Part shown: one piece after another, positions 34,601 to 44,877 of the stretch
How the letters are laid out: every line of letters starts with the position of its first letter
Numbering within the stretch: position 1 is the stretch's first letter
Assembly: GCA_030280995.1 (NCBI GenBank)
Contig: JASXTE010000004.1
Coordinates: 16,395,501 to 16,459,500 of the forward strand
DNA: 64,000 nucleotides
From: Hemileia vastatrix
Taxonomy: Eukaryota > Basidiomycota > Pucciniomycetes > Pucciniales > Zaghouaniaceae
Reading direction: 5' to 3'
Made by a program: the position numbers and the translations under genes
The notes under the pieces: generated by a model
Told to the model about the DNA's origin: nothing
Database searches by the model: none
What the model saw: only the letters and a program-made list of their open reading frames with translations

Positions 34601-35957
34601 GCAAAAATTGACTCCCCTAAAATTCAAAGCACGTTATGTCGCAAAAGGTTTTAAACAACGTGAAGGAATCGATTACAATGATACTTTTGCTCCTACAGCA
34701 ACTTTTGCTTCACAGCGTATCTTACTCACCCTAGCAGCTATGTATGGATGGAAGGTAAAGTCTTTTGATGTTACTGCTGCCTATCTACACAGCAACATAG
34801 ATGAAGACCTGTGGATAGAACCCCCACCTGGCATGCAATTATCAGCTCAGCATAATGCTCTCAAATTACACAAAGCACTATATGGCACCAAACAAGCCGC
34901 TCGGTGCTGGTGGTTTCATATCGCTGACAAACTAAAATCACTAGGATTTGTTTCCAGTCAATATGACTCAAGTCTCTATATCTTGAAAGACCAACAATCT
35001 ACCGGCATAGTGTGGCTGCATGTAGATGATGGGATAGTGACAGGAAGTAATGATACAGTGTTGAAGAAATTGGAAACGGGTTTGAATGGGGGGCTAGAGG
35101 TGAGATGGTTAGATGGATTAGATAGTATAGTAGGGATGAAAGTGAAGCGTGTTGAACGAGGTTTTGAATTAGACTGTCACCAACTGATTGATAAAATACT
35201 GACTGATCATAATCCAGGTGGTTTGAAGTGCAAGACTCCTCTTCCTCTGAATACCACTTTAGACTCAGCTAGAGAAGACGATATTGGCATCGATTCAAAC
35301 AAATATTTATCAATCATTGGAAGTCTGAACTATGTAGCAATAGCTACCAGACCTGATATTTCATTTGCAGTTAATTTTCTAGCTAGATTTGCCTCAAAAC
35401 CTCTTGATCACCACTGGTCTGCATTGCGCCATTTACTCAAATATGTACAGGCAACAAAAGATCTCAAATTGCGTCTTTACCCCAACTCCTCATCTAAACC
35501 TACCCTGACAGCCTATTCTGATGCATCATGGGGCGGTGAATGGTCAAGATCCACCAGCGGTCACATTATTTATTTGAATGGATGCCCAATTTTATGGTCA
35601 TCCAAGCGACAAACCACGGTAGCTGACTCAACTTGCTTTGCTGAATGTTTTGCAATGTGCTTGGCAACGAAGGACTCAATCTGGTTACGGAATTTATTGA
35701 CCGACATATGTGGTAACATCGACAGTGTATCTCTGAAATGTGACAACAAAAGCGCCGTGTCTTCAGCCAAAAACAACCCATCCAACAAACGTACTAGACA
35801 TTCAGATAGATACTTCTTCCTTGTGAATGAACATTTATATAAGAAAAACATTATTTTAGACTGGGTTCCTGGCACAGATCAAAACGCCGATATTCTTACA
35901 AAAAATTTAGGTCCTGTTCTTATCGTTGATAAAAGGCACTTACTGGGTGTTACATGA
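31635..35957 (+). CDS. Copia-1 gag-pol polyprotein
   Basis: An uninterrupted frame of 1,440 codons from the first ATG (MPHTRSHGEP); the frame is open 20 codons upstream without an ATG. Domains in order (approximate residues): Gag 65-320; a CX2CX4HX4C knuckle CNDCGSFKHLFSDC near 317; aspartic protease IIDSGATHHVTG near 412; GAG-pre-integrase with HX3H and CX2C (WHRKLGHTS near 598, CADCAIAK near 633); integrase with D-D-E acid residues in VVGDLIG, RTDGG and NGTAERFNRT; RT with KGKWVFTIKQ, FDVTAAYLHS, KALYGTKQAARCWW and HVDDGIVTG; RNase H with SDASWGG, CFAECFA and KCDNKSA, then RHSDRYFFL. Ty1/Copia order. No missing catalytic residue was seen. It probably supplies replication functions for itself and possibly for relatives. 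Confidence 0.97.
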   Translation: MPHTRSHGEPPESLSDEETNPTPRATASPILPHRDFSPHAHNHTMPHQTSSRPSSSSSVSPPIPLTLDEIQRRRKEISGIVKATTGVIKLSADGSNWHDWDWQIKIVMTNHVGSSSYATDDVQIGDAFVDRLAWNIIFNTVDISLQRLLSSESSCREAYLLLFKKFNRATHTSRLSSFKALLTIPLQPFVSVTKHCERVEECIEAIIRTGFAFTNASFKAIMRQVLLPNSQAELSIDISRAIESKGSSLTLSADDYLTEMLNAETNLSLVKQANDLPNVSNISLNAFRPRPDRHRQIDSYRPPNAQRRCNDCGSFKHLFSDCPYNMRSSFYSPTLKLYYDLNQKISELGKLPKMANDNKGKVRIHMADADEKIIEVDTNSIDALSTAINQIDLKSFEWQSETSIAETEAIIDSGATHHVTGDVSILFNFKNISPHIPVKVATDGPPSFITGTGDIKIVGVGCTILLRNVFFCPQARTTLVSLFDLVKAGMSFSMSPDRELVLTHDSTTILLGHIDLTGRKWVVNTIKCNNPASFLNTNPTPLYLIAAPKPSLLIDTFNLFLDDVNSANIHRPYAAPGSLLDWHRKLGHTSDRVLRKLINLNLGIGLPSECPKGKIDCADCAIAKSVRKTTAQREIAPESLLSLVVGDLIGPIKDATVNGNFKWAALFRDSFSTYGEVFLLKSKSDAMSAFKTFHDRLTTVTGRKLLVLRTDGGELHSNAMKTYLSSIGATHEITMPYHAEQNGTAERFNRTVGDIARTSLLASGLPKSFWGLAYKWASFVHNRIPNNKITDSTPLQIVYGTRPNFNNFRTFGERAFVHVHKELRTKLDNRAIECQVVGYAQNNYGWLFWHKESGRLFESAMAMFPTNNPETVNHSRLAPLAPLTPINSSRPGSLESILNSLTLGDFSAEKTIDEQDILSEKIQAATSRSPICLPNTYLQAMKSSESTEWKSACADELNNMSRLKVWSPVSLPPGVTPLKGKWVFTIKQGQKLTPLKFKARYVAKGFKQREGIDYNDTFAPTATFASQRILLTLAAMYGWKVKSFDVTAAYLHSNIDEDLWIEPPPGMQLSAQHNALKLHKALYGTKQAARCWWFHIADKLKSLGFVSSQYDSSLYILKDQQSTGIVWLHVDDGIVTGSNDTVLKKLETGLNGGLEVRWLDGLDSIVGMKVKRVERGFELDCHQLIDKILTDHNPGGLKCKTPLPLNTTLDSAREDDIGIDSNKYLSIIGSLNYVAIATRPDISFAVNFLARFASKPLDHHWSALRHLLKYVQATKDLKLRLYPNSSSKPTLTAYSDASWGGEWSRSTSGHIIYLNGCPILWSSKRQTTVADSTCFAECFAMCLATKDSIWLRNLLTDICGNIDSVSLKCDNKSAVSSAKNNPSNKRTRHSDRYFFLVNEHLYKKNIILDWVPGTDQNADILTKNLGPVLIVDKRHLLGVT

Positions 35958-35987
35958 TTTTCTTTAGTTGTTTTCTTACACGATGAT

Positions 35988-36002
35988 AGCAAAGTGGGGG
36001 GC
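35988..36002 (+). promoter_or_regulatory. Polypurine tract of Copia-1
   Basis: GCAAAGTGGGGGGC abuts the 3' LTR, the expected position for second-strand priming. Confidence 0.8.
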
Positions 36003-36178
36003 TGTTATGTACTTAGACATATATGTACTTAGCTATCACGTGACTCTTGTATATAGACTGTAGTTTGCGCAGTTGAATAACTCCGATTCTTCTCGGAGTT
36101 CTGATACTGACGCATCCTTACAGGTAAAGTAATGATAAATGATTCTTCTCGGAGTTCTGATACTGACGCATCCTTACA
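36003..36178 (+). repeat. Copia-1 3' LTR
   Basis: A 176-bp LTR identical by eye to 31248-31423, including both internal repeat units. It is followed by GTTAG. Confidence 0.95.
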
Positions 36179-36183
36179 GTTAG

Positions 36184-37998
36184 CAGGTGGCAGACTTTTT
36201 TTTCCAGTGTCTACACCTATGGGCATTTTTTATTAACTTAAATCTTCAAGCAGGTTTTGTTTTTTTGATTAATATTGCTAGATCTCACATAATTATGAGA
36301 TATATATTCTAATTTGACAGGCTCTTGAATTTATAAGCTTAAAATGAATTGATTTTTTTTTTTTTTTTTTTGATACAACTGGCGTGCACTGCACATTTTC
36401 AATTCAGTTTGCCGATGAGTCCTTATACCGTCCCTATTAATAATTTTCGGTGCACTTTAGGAATAAGTTCAAATTTTTCAGACAGAAAGAATGACATTTT
36501 ACAGCAAAATCAGCCTCCATGTACCAAAAATCTGTCAAATTCGCTGTCGAAGGTCAACATTTGAATCTGAAAATTGCAAAATTTGTTGCAAGCCTGCACC
36601 AACGATTCTTTTTTAGGGAATGTCAGAGTGAAGAAATTATTATTTGATCTGTTTGCTCAAACTAGAAAAGAAGAAACTAAACGGAGGATGGGAGAGTAAA
36701 AAGCAGAGGAACTAAAAGAAAATTGGATTTAGCAGTTTAAAAAGAGCATGCTCAGAGTTATTTATTGAAGCGATCGTAGGGTGTGCTTAAAGGAGACTCT
36801 GCTCAAGTACCTAACAAACTGCAAAGATGTATTTAAAGAGTTTTATTTTACCATTTTACATATATTTCAAAGTAAACACAAGATTGGATGGCTAGATCAA
36901 TTTAAAAAGGAGGGCATGGGCTTATAAGGTGAATGTGAAGAAAAACGTCTACATCGTGATTAAAGAAAGTGTTGGGATAGCCGGATAGGCACAACGTTGG
37001 ATCTTATGGTCCAGGTTTAAGATTGAGGAAAAGCGGTATTAAATAATGCTGGGAGAACGAATAGGGATGGATGGGATGTGGACGAGGGAGAAAATTGGAG
37101 GAAAAGGGGGCAATCTGTGCAAGTTGAGCCAGGGCTGCCAAAATCGCATGCAGCCTGTCAATGAAATATGCAGCACAGTTTTTTGACCAATGCTGTACCA
37201 AATATTTTAAACTCAGTAGTTTTGCGTCGACTTCTTCGGATGTCCCAGTATGGTAAATGCAGAACACACTCTATTCATTTGGATTCATTAAGCGTGGTTG
37301 ACTTAATTGCGAATCATTTTGTCAAGCTGCTTCCGATCTCTGCTCGTCAACGTGCAATGGGGGCAGGCCGGAACCAAGAGGGTGTCGATGGCAGGTGCTG
37401 CAGAAGGAGACAGACACCGCACCAGTTAACAACATCTAAAACTTATACATATCTACATATTGTACACTTTCCTACACTCTCACATTTTCATACCAGCACT
37501 TTCTGACACACTCAGAAATTGGATAAGCACTCTTACACACTCATCTTTCACCCTCTTCGCTGTCATTGTTACATTTCTTGTTCTGCTAACTATCTTATTG
37601 GCCATCTACTTCGTCTTCCACCTTTTTTCCCATTCCTCTATTGCTTTTCTTTTATTATTGTTTTTGCCCTTAATATTATTATTCTATCTTAAGCACAAAT
37701 GTCTGAGTCTCAGGAAAGTGCCTCAGCTTGTGGTCTGTCATTTCATAAATCACTGCCCTAATCTTTTTCCTCTTTCTTATCTGTCTTGTCTTCTATTTTC
37801 ATCCCCTCATCCAATTGCCCCTCCTTTTTAACTCTATCTTCACCTATCACGGAATTCATTCTTGCAGGCGGTGTTTTAACTGTCAGTTCTCTTTCCTTTT
37901 GCTCACTATTTTCTATTGATCATATACCCTTCAAAAATCACAGCTGACTATTCATTGGATGATTTGTTACACCATTTTTTTGTTATTCCGTGGCACAG
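36184..37998. other. Intergenic region upstream of the zinc transporter
   Basis: No convincing gene. The plus-strand frames at 37168-37506 and 37460-37831 show no family motif; the second is T-rich and hydrophobic by composition. The unresolved N-terminal exon of the zinc transporter should be here. MSESQESASACG at 37698 is a tempting candidate, but I could not join it in phase with the exon at 37999. Confidence 0.45.
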
Positions 37999-39567
37999 GA
38001 AAATGGCAAGCTATCTCTTAGAGTGGCTGCCATTTTTATTATGCTCGTCACATCGGCTCTTGCAACTCTAGTGCCGGTCATTTCTAAGCACCGATTCAGA
38101 GACAGAATTTCCCCCCGTCTGTATGATTTTTCTAAATATTTTGGAAGTGGAGTGATCGTAGCCACTGGATTCATTCATGTATTCCCTTATCTCTCCCTTT
38201 CTACCATTCATCAACCATGCCACAAGTCACATATTGATTTAGTTTATTAATTAAAATAATAAACAAATGTACTTTTTATCTTACCTCAGTTGCTCGCTCC
38301 TGCTGGTGAAGCACTCAGATCTCCTTGTCTTACCGGCGCATGGACTGTTTATCCATGGCCAGAGGGCATTGCCATGTGCTCTGTGTTTCTCTTGTTTGTA
38401 GTGGAAGTGTTGGTAAATGGTCTCATTGAGTTTATCCTCATTGAATTCAATCCACTAAATGAAGGACATATATACATGCGCAGTCTTTTCGTATCGGAAC
38501 TGCATGTTTACAATCGTTCGGTGTAAATTATGTTGGTCATGGCGCAGAACATCATCACAATCCACACCGTTCTTCCATTGAAGCAGGTGCAGCTGCCCGG
38601 CCAGGAGACCCAAGCCAACTGGGTTCACAACATATTTATCCAGGGGGAAAACCAGATGATAATGCAGACTGCGAAACAATTGCAAAACCCGATATATCCA
38701 TGGATTTAGGCAATCATGTTGATGATGCTGTTGGGGCTCAAATTATTAGTGCCTCGGTCCTAGAATTGGGAGTCATCTTTCATAGGTTTGCCCAACTCAT
38801 CCTTAAAATTTCCTCTCCACAACTGAAGCTCACTTAATTTCTGTTCCTCAGTTTTGTGATAGGGCTTACTTTGGCAGTGGACCCTCAATTTACTACTTTC
38901 TTTGTCGTCATCATATTTCATCGTAAGTCATTAAATGATTTTCATCCTCAACGGACTTCTTTATTTGTTTTTAACTTCATTCTTACCAAACTCTGTGTGT
39001 GTGTCTATAGAAATGTTTGAAGGACTTGGCCTGGGTGCAAGATTATCACAATTACAACTACATCCCAATAAAATTTATCTACTTAGAATCGCTTGTCTGC
39101 TATATGCATTTATTACGCCCCTCGGTCTTGCTGTTGGGCTCGGGATTCGAAAGAGGTATATAGATGTATTTATTTATTTAGCGCCATCCTATCTGAAAAC
39201 GCAAAGCCTAAGGCTAAATGACCAATATGTTCTTATTTTGTGAATTTTAAACAATAGCTATAATCCCCAATCAAGGACTGCACTTATTGTCTCTGGATGT
39301 CTTGATTCGTTCTCAGCTGGCATTTTACTTTACACGGGGCTTGTTGAATTGCTTGCTCACGATTTTATCTTTAATAAGGGTATGCTTTTAGAGTCAAGCA
39401 ACTCCAAACTTAGTTTTTCGATCGGTTCTGTGCTGCTTGGAGCCGGGTAATAATTTTTTAGCCGCTCTATATTTGATACTCATATTGATGATTTTTTTTT
39501 TTTTTTTTTTTCCATCCTCAAACTACTTCCATACAGAATTATGGCACTGTTAGGAAGATGGGCTTAG
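37999..39567 (+). CDS. ZIP-family zinc/iron transporter (Zrt-like), 5' end unresolved
   Basis: Seven exons can be joined with all phases consistent: 37999-38178, 38290-38412, 38484-38785, 38852-38922, 39011-39155, 39258-39446 and 39537-39567. Together they give about 346 residues ending MALLGRWA. They read from TM1 (RVAAIFIMLVTSALATLVPV) through SGVIVATGFIH, LLAPAGEALRSPCL, a cytosolic loop with a His cluster (HGAEHHHNPH), the signature SVLELGVIFH then IGLTLAV, IIFHQMFEGLGLGARL, and the last membrane helices. The paired His/Glu of these two helices form the metal path in ZIP proteins. The family imports Zn2+ (or Fe2+) across the plasma or vacuolar membrane. The start codon lies upstream in an unidentified exon. 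Intron 6 carries a 20-nt T run. Confidence 0.9.
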
Positions 39568-39930
39568 TTTTTTTCATCCAATTCGCCAAATTTTCAATTC
39601 TTGTATTATTACATACAACAAAATCAATTTTCGTTTAGGCTTTAGATGCATTATACTCTACTTGAAAAAAAAAATAATAAAAAATGAAAAAAAGAAAGCA
39701 CTGAAAAATAAATATCCATCAATCTCCAGTATTTGCACGTTTTCCCGGACATGACTATATTGACGCTATTAGTCTGTTCATCTCAAATCATATCGAGTTA
39801 CATATTATCGCCAGGAACTATTATTAATTATTATTAACTAAAATATAATATGGAATATTAAAAGAGGATTCGCTAGGAAACTACTACCAGCTCATTATGA
39901 GGTTTATATCTTAAACTGCATACAGAATTT

Positions 39931-40365
39931 CTATGTGGTGAATATTCACGTTCTTCCTTGAAGGAATCATAGGTAAAATTTTATAAGTGGAGGAATATTA
40001 ATCAACTAATATAAACTAAATTAGATTTAATATCAAGCATAATTATAGAGTATCAATGTTGAGTAAAGGTGCATAATTTTTTTTAAGTAAAAGTTGAAAC
40101 GTTACATTACGCATATAAAACATTTTATTTTATTTCATTTCACTATGTAGTGAATATTCTCGTTCTTCCTTGAGGGAATCATAGACAAAAAATTATAAGT
40201 GGAAGAATATTGAATAACTAACATAAACTAAATCAGATTTAATGTCAAGCATAATTATACAGTATCAATGTTGAGTAGAAGTGCATAAAAAGCAATTTTT
40301 TTAAACAAAAGCTCAAACGTTACAATGCGCCTATAAAACATTTTATTTTATTTCATTTCATTTGT
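39931..40365. repeat. Two tandem copies of a 212-bp unit
   Basis: CTATGTGGTGAATATTC at 39931 recurs at 40143 as CTATGTAGTGAATATTC. The match continues through CAAGCATAATTATA, GTATCAATGTTGAGTA and AAAACATTTTATTTTATTTC. The copies are diverged (roughly 85-90% by eye). It lies between the zinc transporter and RFC4; no coding sequence. Confidence 0.9.
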
Positions 40366-41057
40366 GATATCCAGAGAATATTCGTTTCAAAGAAGACAAA
40401 TTTTTCCGATAAGCCTCAGACTAATTGGTTTTGGAGTAAAATCACTTCAAGGCGAAATCATTTGAAGCTTTGTCAAAAAAATTGAGCCCTATGAGGCTTC
40501 TGGCAGAATTGTGTATGCGGACTTTCTAAGACATTGGTCCTTGACTTTTTGTTGTGGCTCCCACACTGTGAAAACTTACTCTCGGCATAAATAACATAAA
40601 TCGAGGCCAAAAAGATTCAAGTGTGTCAAATTTATGTGCTTGGCCCGGATAAAATTGAAGGAATAGCAATAAGAAAAGAATATGAACCAGTGAAAAATAT
40701 ATTGAAGGCAATTTGAGTTGGACGATGACAGCAGAATGAAGAGATATCAGTATGGAGTGGTTGAAACAAATCTCAGAATTAACTAATAAAAAGCAAAAAT
40801 TAAGAAATGAAAAAGGTGACTGCCGTTAATCATTCAGATAACCAATCAAAGCCCTAAAGTCAAGTGGCAATTCTGTGCTAAACCGCGTCTCCTTCGCTCC
40901 AGGCGGAAGGATTATATTGCATTCTCTTCTAGGTCCTAAAAGTATAGGCTTTGTCAGCCACGTGGGGCGCACCAACTCGGTTTTTTGGTCTTGGCACCAG
41001 AAGCAATATCTCTCTCCTTCTTCCTATTCATCTCATCTTTCCCCTAATAATAATAAC

Positions 41058-41714
41058 ATGTCTTCTGTCAAACCTAGTGGATCCGTCGCCCAGTCAGCTG
41101 AGTATGAACACATCCCTTGGGTCGAAAAGTATCGGCCTAAGTCGCTTGCTGATGTCACGGGCAACGTTGACACTATTGAACGTCTCAAAGTCATTGCTCG
41201 CGATGGGAATTGCCCTCACATTATCATCTCTGGATCGCCAGGCATTGGGAAGACGACGAGCATTCTATGTCTAGCGCGTGCACTTCTTGGTGATGCTTAT
41301 GATGCTGGAGTTTTGGAGCTTAACGCGTCAGATGAGCGGTCAGTTGACTGTTACCTTTCATTTCTTTAAACTTAATCTTTTGCTTATTTGCCGGTCTTTG
41401 CTTGGTTTGTATCATTGTAGTGGTATCGATGTGGTACGGAATCGGATAAAGCAGTTTGCAAAGACTAAAGCTTCTCTTCCTCCTGGAAGACACAAAATCA
41501 TTATTTTGGATGAAGCTGATTCAATGACATCGGGTGCTCAACAGGCGTTGCGTCGTACTATGGAGCTTTATTCTTCTACAACGCGATTTGCACTTGCTTG
41601 TAACCAATCCAGTAAAATCATCGAACCTATACAAAGTCGATGTGCTATCCTTAGATATGCCCGACTTTCTGATAAAGAAATACTCAAGCGTCTAGTGGAA
41701 ATTTGTGATGCTGA

Positions 41715-41745
<31 letters not shown>

Positions 41746-42477
41746 CAGCACTCTATCCATCTTACTCAACAACATTTTTTTTTTTTTTTTTTTTTTTGAA
41801 TTTTTCCCCATTTGTTCTGACCGAAGGTCAAATACTCAGATGAAGGACTAGCTGCACTTATTTTTACTTCTGATGGCGATATGCGACAGGCAGTCAATAA
41901 TCTTCAATCCACAGTCTCAGGATTTGGCTTTGTTAGCCCCGAGGCTGTCTTCAAAGTGTGCGATCAACCTCATCCTTTCATCATTCGTGATCTCCTCACA
42001 TCTTGTGAAAAAGGAGATATTGAACCTGCATTGGATCGGTTGGATGAACTTTGGAAGCAAGGCTACAGTGCTATAGATATTGTTGGAACTCTTTCTAGAG
42101 TAGTCAAATCAATGGACAAAATGCCAGAATATTTAAAATTGGAGTTTATCAAGGTTGCTTCTATATGATTTTATGCCGCATGCTATCAAGTGAATTCTGA
42201 GTTATCCTTGCTTTTAACAGGAAATTGGGTTTACTCATATGCGGATTTTGGAGGGTGTCAGTACTTTAGTCCAGGTAATGATGCGCCCTTGTGGTTCTTT
42301 CTTTTTGAGGAATATTGTTTGATCATGAATTGATGCCATTTTTCCCTCTCATATATATATCAAATATTACTTCCCGTCTATCTGCTTCAACATACGTTGT
42401 TCTTATAATAGCTGGGTGGTTTAATAGCCAGATTATGTAAATTGAAAATAGACTCAAAGTTGTTTGAAATTTCCTGA
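41058..42477 (+). CDS. RFC4: Replication factor C small subunit (yeast RFC4 / human RFC2)
   Basis: Five exons (41058-41338, 41421-41718, 41827-42153, 42221-42274, 42412-42477) give a 341-residue protein. This is an AAA+ clamp-loader subunit that helps load PCNA onto primed DNA in the nucleus. Visible motifs: N-terminal [17 protein letters not shown], Walker [30 protein letters not shown] spanning the first intron, Walker [23 protein letters not shown], the SRC arginine-finger motif QSRCAILRY, sensor-2 region [14 protein letters not shown], and the C-terminal collar ([10 protein letters not shown], then [16 protein letters not shown]). The [24 protein letters not shown] box and VFKV...PHP fit RFC4 better than the other small subunits. 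The frame is open upstream, but 41058 is the first ATG. Intron 2 begins GTTTTT and carries two T runs of 26 and 23 nt. Confidence 0.95.
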
Positions 42478-43380
42478 GGATTTTTGTATTTTATTGTTGA
42501 TTGTCGTGGAGGACCGATCTTCAACTTGTTGTGCTACTTTTAACTCTGGCTGATGCCTTTAGAGGAAAAAAATATTCATTTATATTAATTTCTTCTTCTA
42601 GCCAGATTAACTCGGCCGCTATATAAAATTAATAGGTTCATCTATACCCTTGACTCATATATTCTTTCTTTGCTTGAATCATCATGTTTATCTCACAGAC
42701 TCATGCTACATATATTGGTCCTGTGGTTTCCTTCTTGCACTTGCCTGTACATCTAGTAGTTGTTAGACTTATCATTTAAGTGTGAATTATTTTATAGAAT
42801 AAATCGGTTAGCTAATAAAAGTTAGTCTGTTGCTTCCCTCAAAGTTGCCCTTCAATGGAGCTGGGATCACCAGAACTTATGCAAATAAGCAAAGTAATTG
42901 ATAAACTTTTTCTCTTACATTCCTCAATTCTGTCTGAGATTGGACAAGGACCTGAAGTTAAAGGCACTTATTCTTTAGCTTTCATGTACTAGTCATTTCA
43001 ACCTCTTTTTATCTTAGTTATGTCGAATAACTTATTGGAATGTTTGCTGACATGTTTGATTTGTCCAACTTGATTATTTCACATAGATGATAGTCAGAAA
43101 GATGCATTAAAAAATTATCAAATGCCTCTAGTAGTTGAGGGATTCGTTTAATGAATTGCTTAAGAATCAAACTTGGCAGCGCTACGTCAGAATCTTCTAA
43201 TTGCAGAAATCTATAAATGGTGAAGGATTCCTAAGGTGATATATCTTTGGTTTTAGGTTGAAGATTGATGACAGGGATGACAGTCCATTTTGAATGTGCC
43301 TTGGGAGATGAATCCTGACCTCAAGTCGTCCTAGTTTTCAGCTGGGTCCATCTTATCCATCTTTCTGTCTGTTCCCTTCA
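42478..43380. other. Intergenic region between RFC4 and the phosphatase gene
   Basis: AT-rich, about 900 bp. No gene or repeat was recognised. It must hold the terminator of RFC4 and the promoter of the next gene, but no specific element stands out. Confidence 0.5.
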
Positions 43381-44453
43381 ATGGCATCACTCACCCATCC
43401 CAACGCCCGATTCATCGTGTTTTCGTGAGTTTTATAAGTAGCATTTTGCTCTTGGAAGGCCTCAAACTCATACGCTGCTCACTTTGTTCAGCGACTTTGA
43501 TGGTCTGTGCACTTCCTCATGACCATTTCTAAACCTTATCGCCGATTGTCATCCACGCGTTCTCATTCTCATTTATTTCTTCCCCTTCTTCTTAATTCAT
43601 CTTCCGTCTTTATTTGTTTCTTTTTCTTTTAAGGTACTATAACATCAGAAGTGCGTAAGCATCCTGTTTTTAAAATTTTCTTAACTGATCCAGGCTCTTA
43701 CCTCTTCAAGGACAGCAATGACCACATGACTGATAATCTTGGATTTGGTCGTGAACGTCGCCGTCAACTTAACCTTGATGTCCTCCACAACAAAATCAAT
43801 TTCAGGTTACAAATTGCTTTCTATCATTTTTGCTGTTTCACCATTTCGCTCTTTCTTCACTCACACGCTATATTGATATTGTCGGTCTTTTTATTCAGAG
43901 ACTCATTTTGTGAGATGCTTGAAAGCGTTAGCCAAAAACACTCGTTTGAGGAATGCAAACAAATCGTCAAAAATAGTGAGCATGAAGAAAATGTGGTGTT
44001 CTTTCTAGACTCAAGTCGTCTAACATCAATCTCTAACAATTTTATAGATATCAAGTTGGATCCTGGTTTCAAAGATTTTCTTGAGTGGGCTAAATCTGCC
44101 GATGTTCCTGTGATCATTGTGTCAAGGTAAATTTTGGTTTATTGAAGGATTTCCTAATAGACTCAAGCTTAGTAAACTAAGACATCATCTCATGTACTGT
44201 GACTGAATTATCAATCTAGTGGAATGGTGCCCATCATTAGAGCTATCCTTGAAAATTTGATTGGCAAAGAAGACGCCGAGAACATTGAAATTGTTGCCAA
44301 TGAAGCTGACTTGAGCAAGGGTGGTGGTGCAGGACAATGGGGGATCAAATTTCGACATCCTGAATCGTGCGCATATTAAATTATCTTATAGTATCCATAT
44401 AGCTACAGGCATTCTCTTCTCTCTTTATTTGTTATGCTAATTCTTTATCATCT

Positions 44454-44486
<33 letters not shown>

Positions 44487-44877
44487 CCAAATTATATAGT
44501 GGATTCGGTCATGATAAGGATCGTTGTATCTCCCCCTATCGCGAGCTTTCACCTCGACCAACACTGTTCTTTTGTGGAGATGGTACGCATAATCGCTATG
44601 ACTCGGTGTCAAGTTGCATCTACTAAGTTCCAAAATAACAAATGGTTTGTCTTTGGACAACGAAATTATAGGTGTATCAGATATTTCTGCCGCGCGGTCA
44701 GCCGATTGTTTATTTGTCAAAACCCATGAAGGGTCAGGAAATGACTTGGCTAAGCATTGTGAAAAAGAAGGAATTAGACATATGACCTTTCAGAGTTTTT
44801 TACAAGTTAGAGACGTGGTAAAAGATGTTGTAGAGGGCAGAAGAAAAGTCAATGAAATTGGCACTGTAGCAGCATGA
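43381..44877 (+). CDS. HAD-superfamily phosphatase, PSPase/PHOSPHO-like
   Basis: Seven exons join in phase: 43381-43424, 43492-43502 (11 nt), 43634-43805, 43899-44126, 44220-44366, 44500-44582 and 44672-44877. The product is 296 residues. HAD motif I SDFDGTIT is assembled across three exons. Motif II is IIVSSGMVPII, the Lys region is GFGHDKDRC, and motif IV is FFCGDGVSDISAA. The cap region starts KDSNDHMTDNLGFG, as in the yeast YNL010W/PHOSPHO-like group, cytosolic phosphatases of small phosphorylated metabolites; the exact substrate is not predictable. An alternative is a 39-nt intron inside exon 3 (GTAAGC at 43655 to CAG at 43693) that keeps the frame and removes 13 residues not typical of the family. 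I favour that but cannot prove it. Intron 5 has a 31-nt T run. Confidence 0.88.

Larger units (their letters stand above)
31248..36178 (+). mobile_element. Copia-1: intact, recent Ty1/Copia LTR retrotransposon
   Basis: A 4,931-bp element with 176-bp LTRs beginning TGTTATG and ending TTACA. They are identical by eye over their whole length. It is flanked by a perfect 5-bp duplication, GTTAG (31243-31247 and 36179-36183). It contains one open frame covering gag through RNase H, a primer-site candidate directly after the 5' LTR and a purine tract directly before the 3' LTR. All parts needed for retrotransposition appear present. Identical LTRs mean very recent insertion. The target sits in a small dyad (CACCTG, TTAG, CAGGTG). 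It is closely related to the dead Copia-2. Confidence 0.97.

Noticed and set aside
37698..37760. MSESQESASACG as first exon of the zinc transporter
   Set aside because: It is attractive by position, but none of the nearby GT donors joins in phase with the exon at 37999, so the N-terminus is left open.
37460..37831. 123-codon hydrophobic frame upstream of the zinc transporter
   Set aside because: T-rich composition, no family motif, and it could not be joined in phase with the transporter exons.
40875..41057. Upstream in-frame extension of RFC4 (possible mitochondrial presequence)
   Set aside because: The extension begins with GTG and has no ATG; the RFC4 family starts close to the PWVEKYRP motif, so 41058 is preferred.
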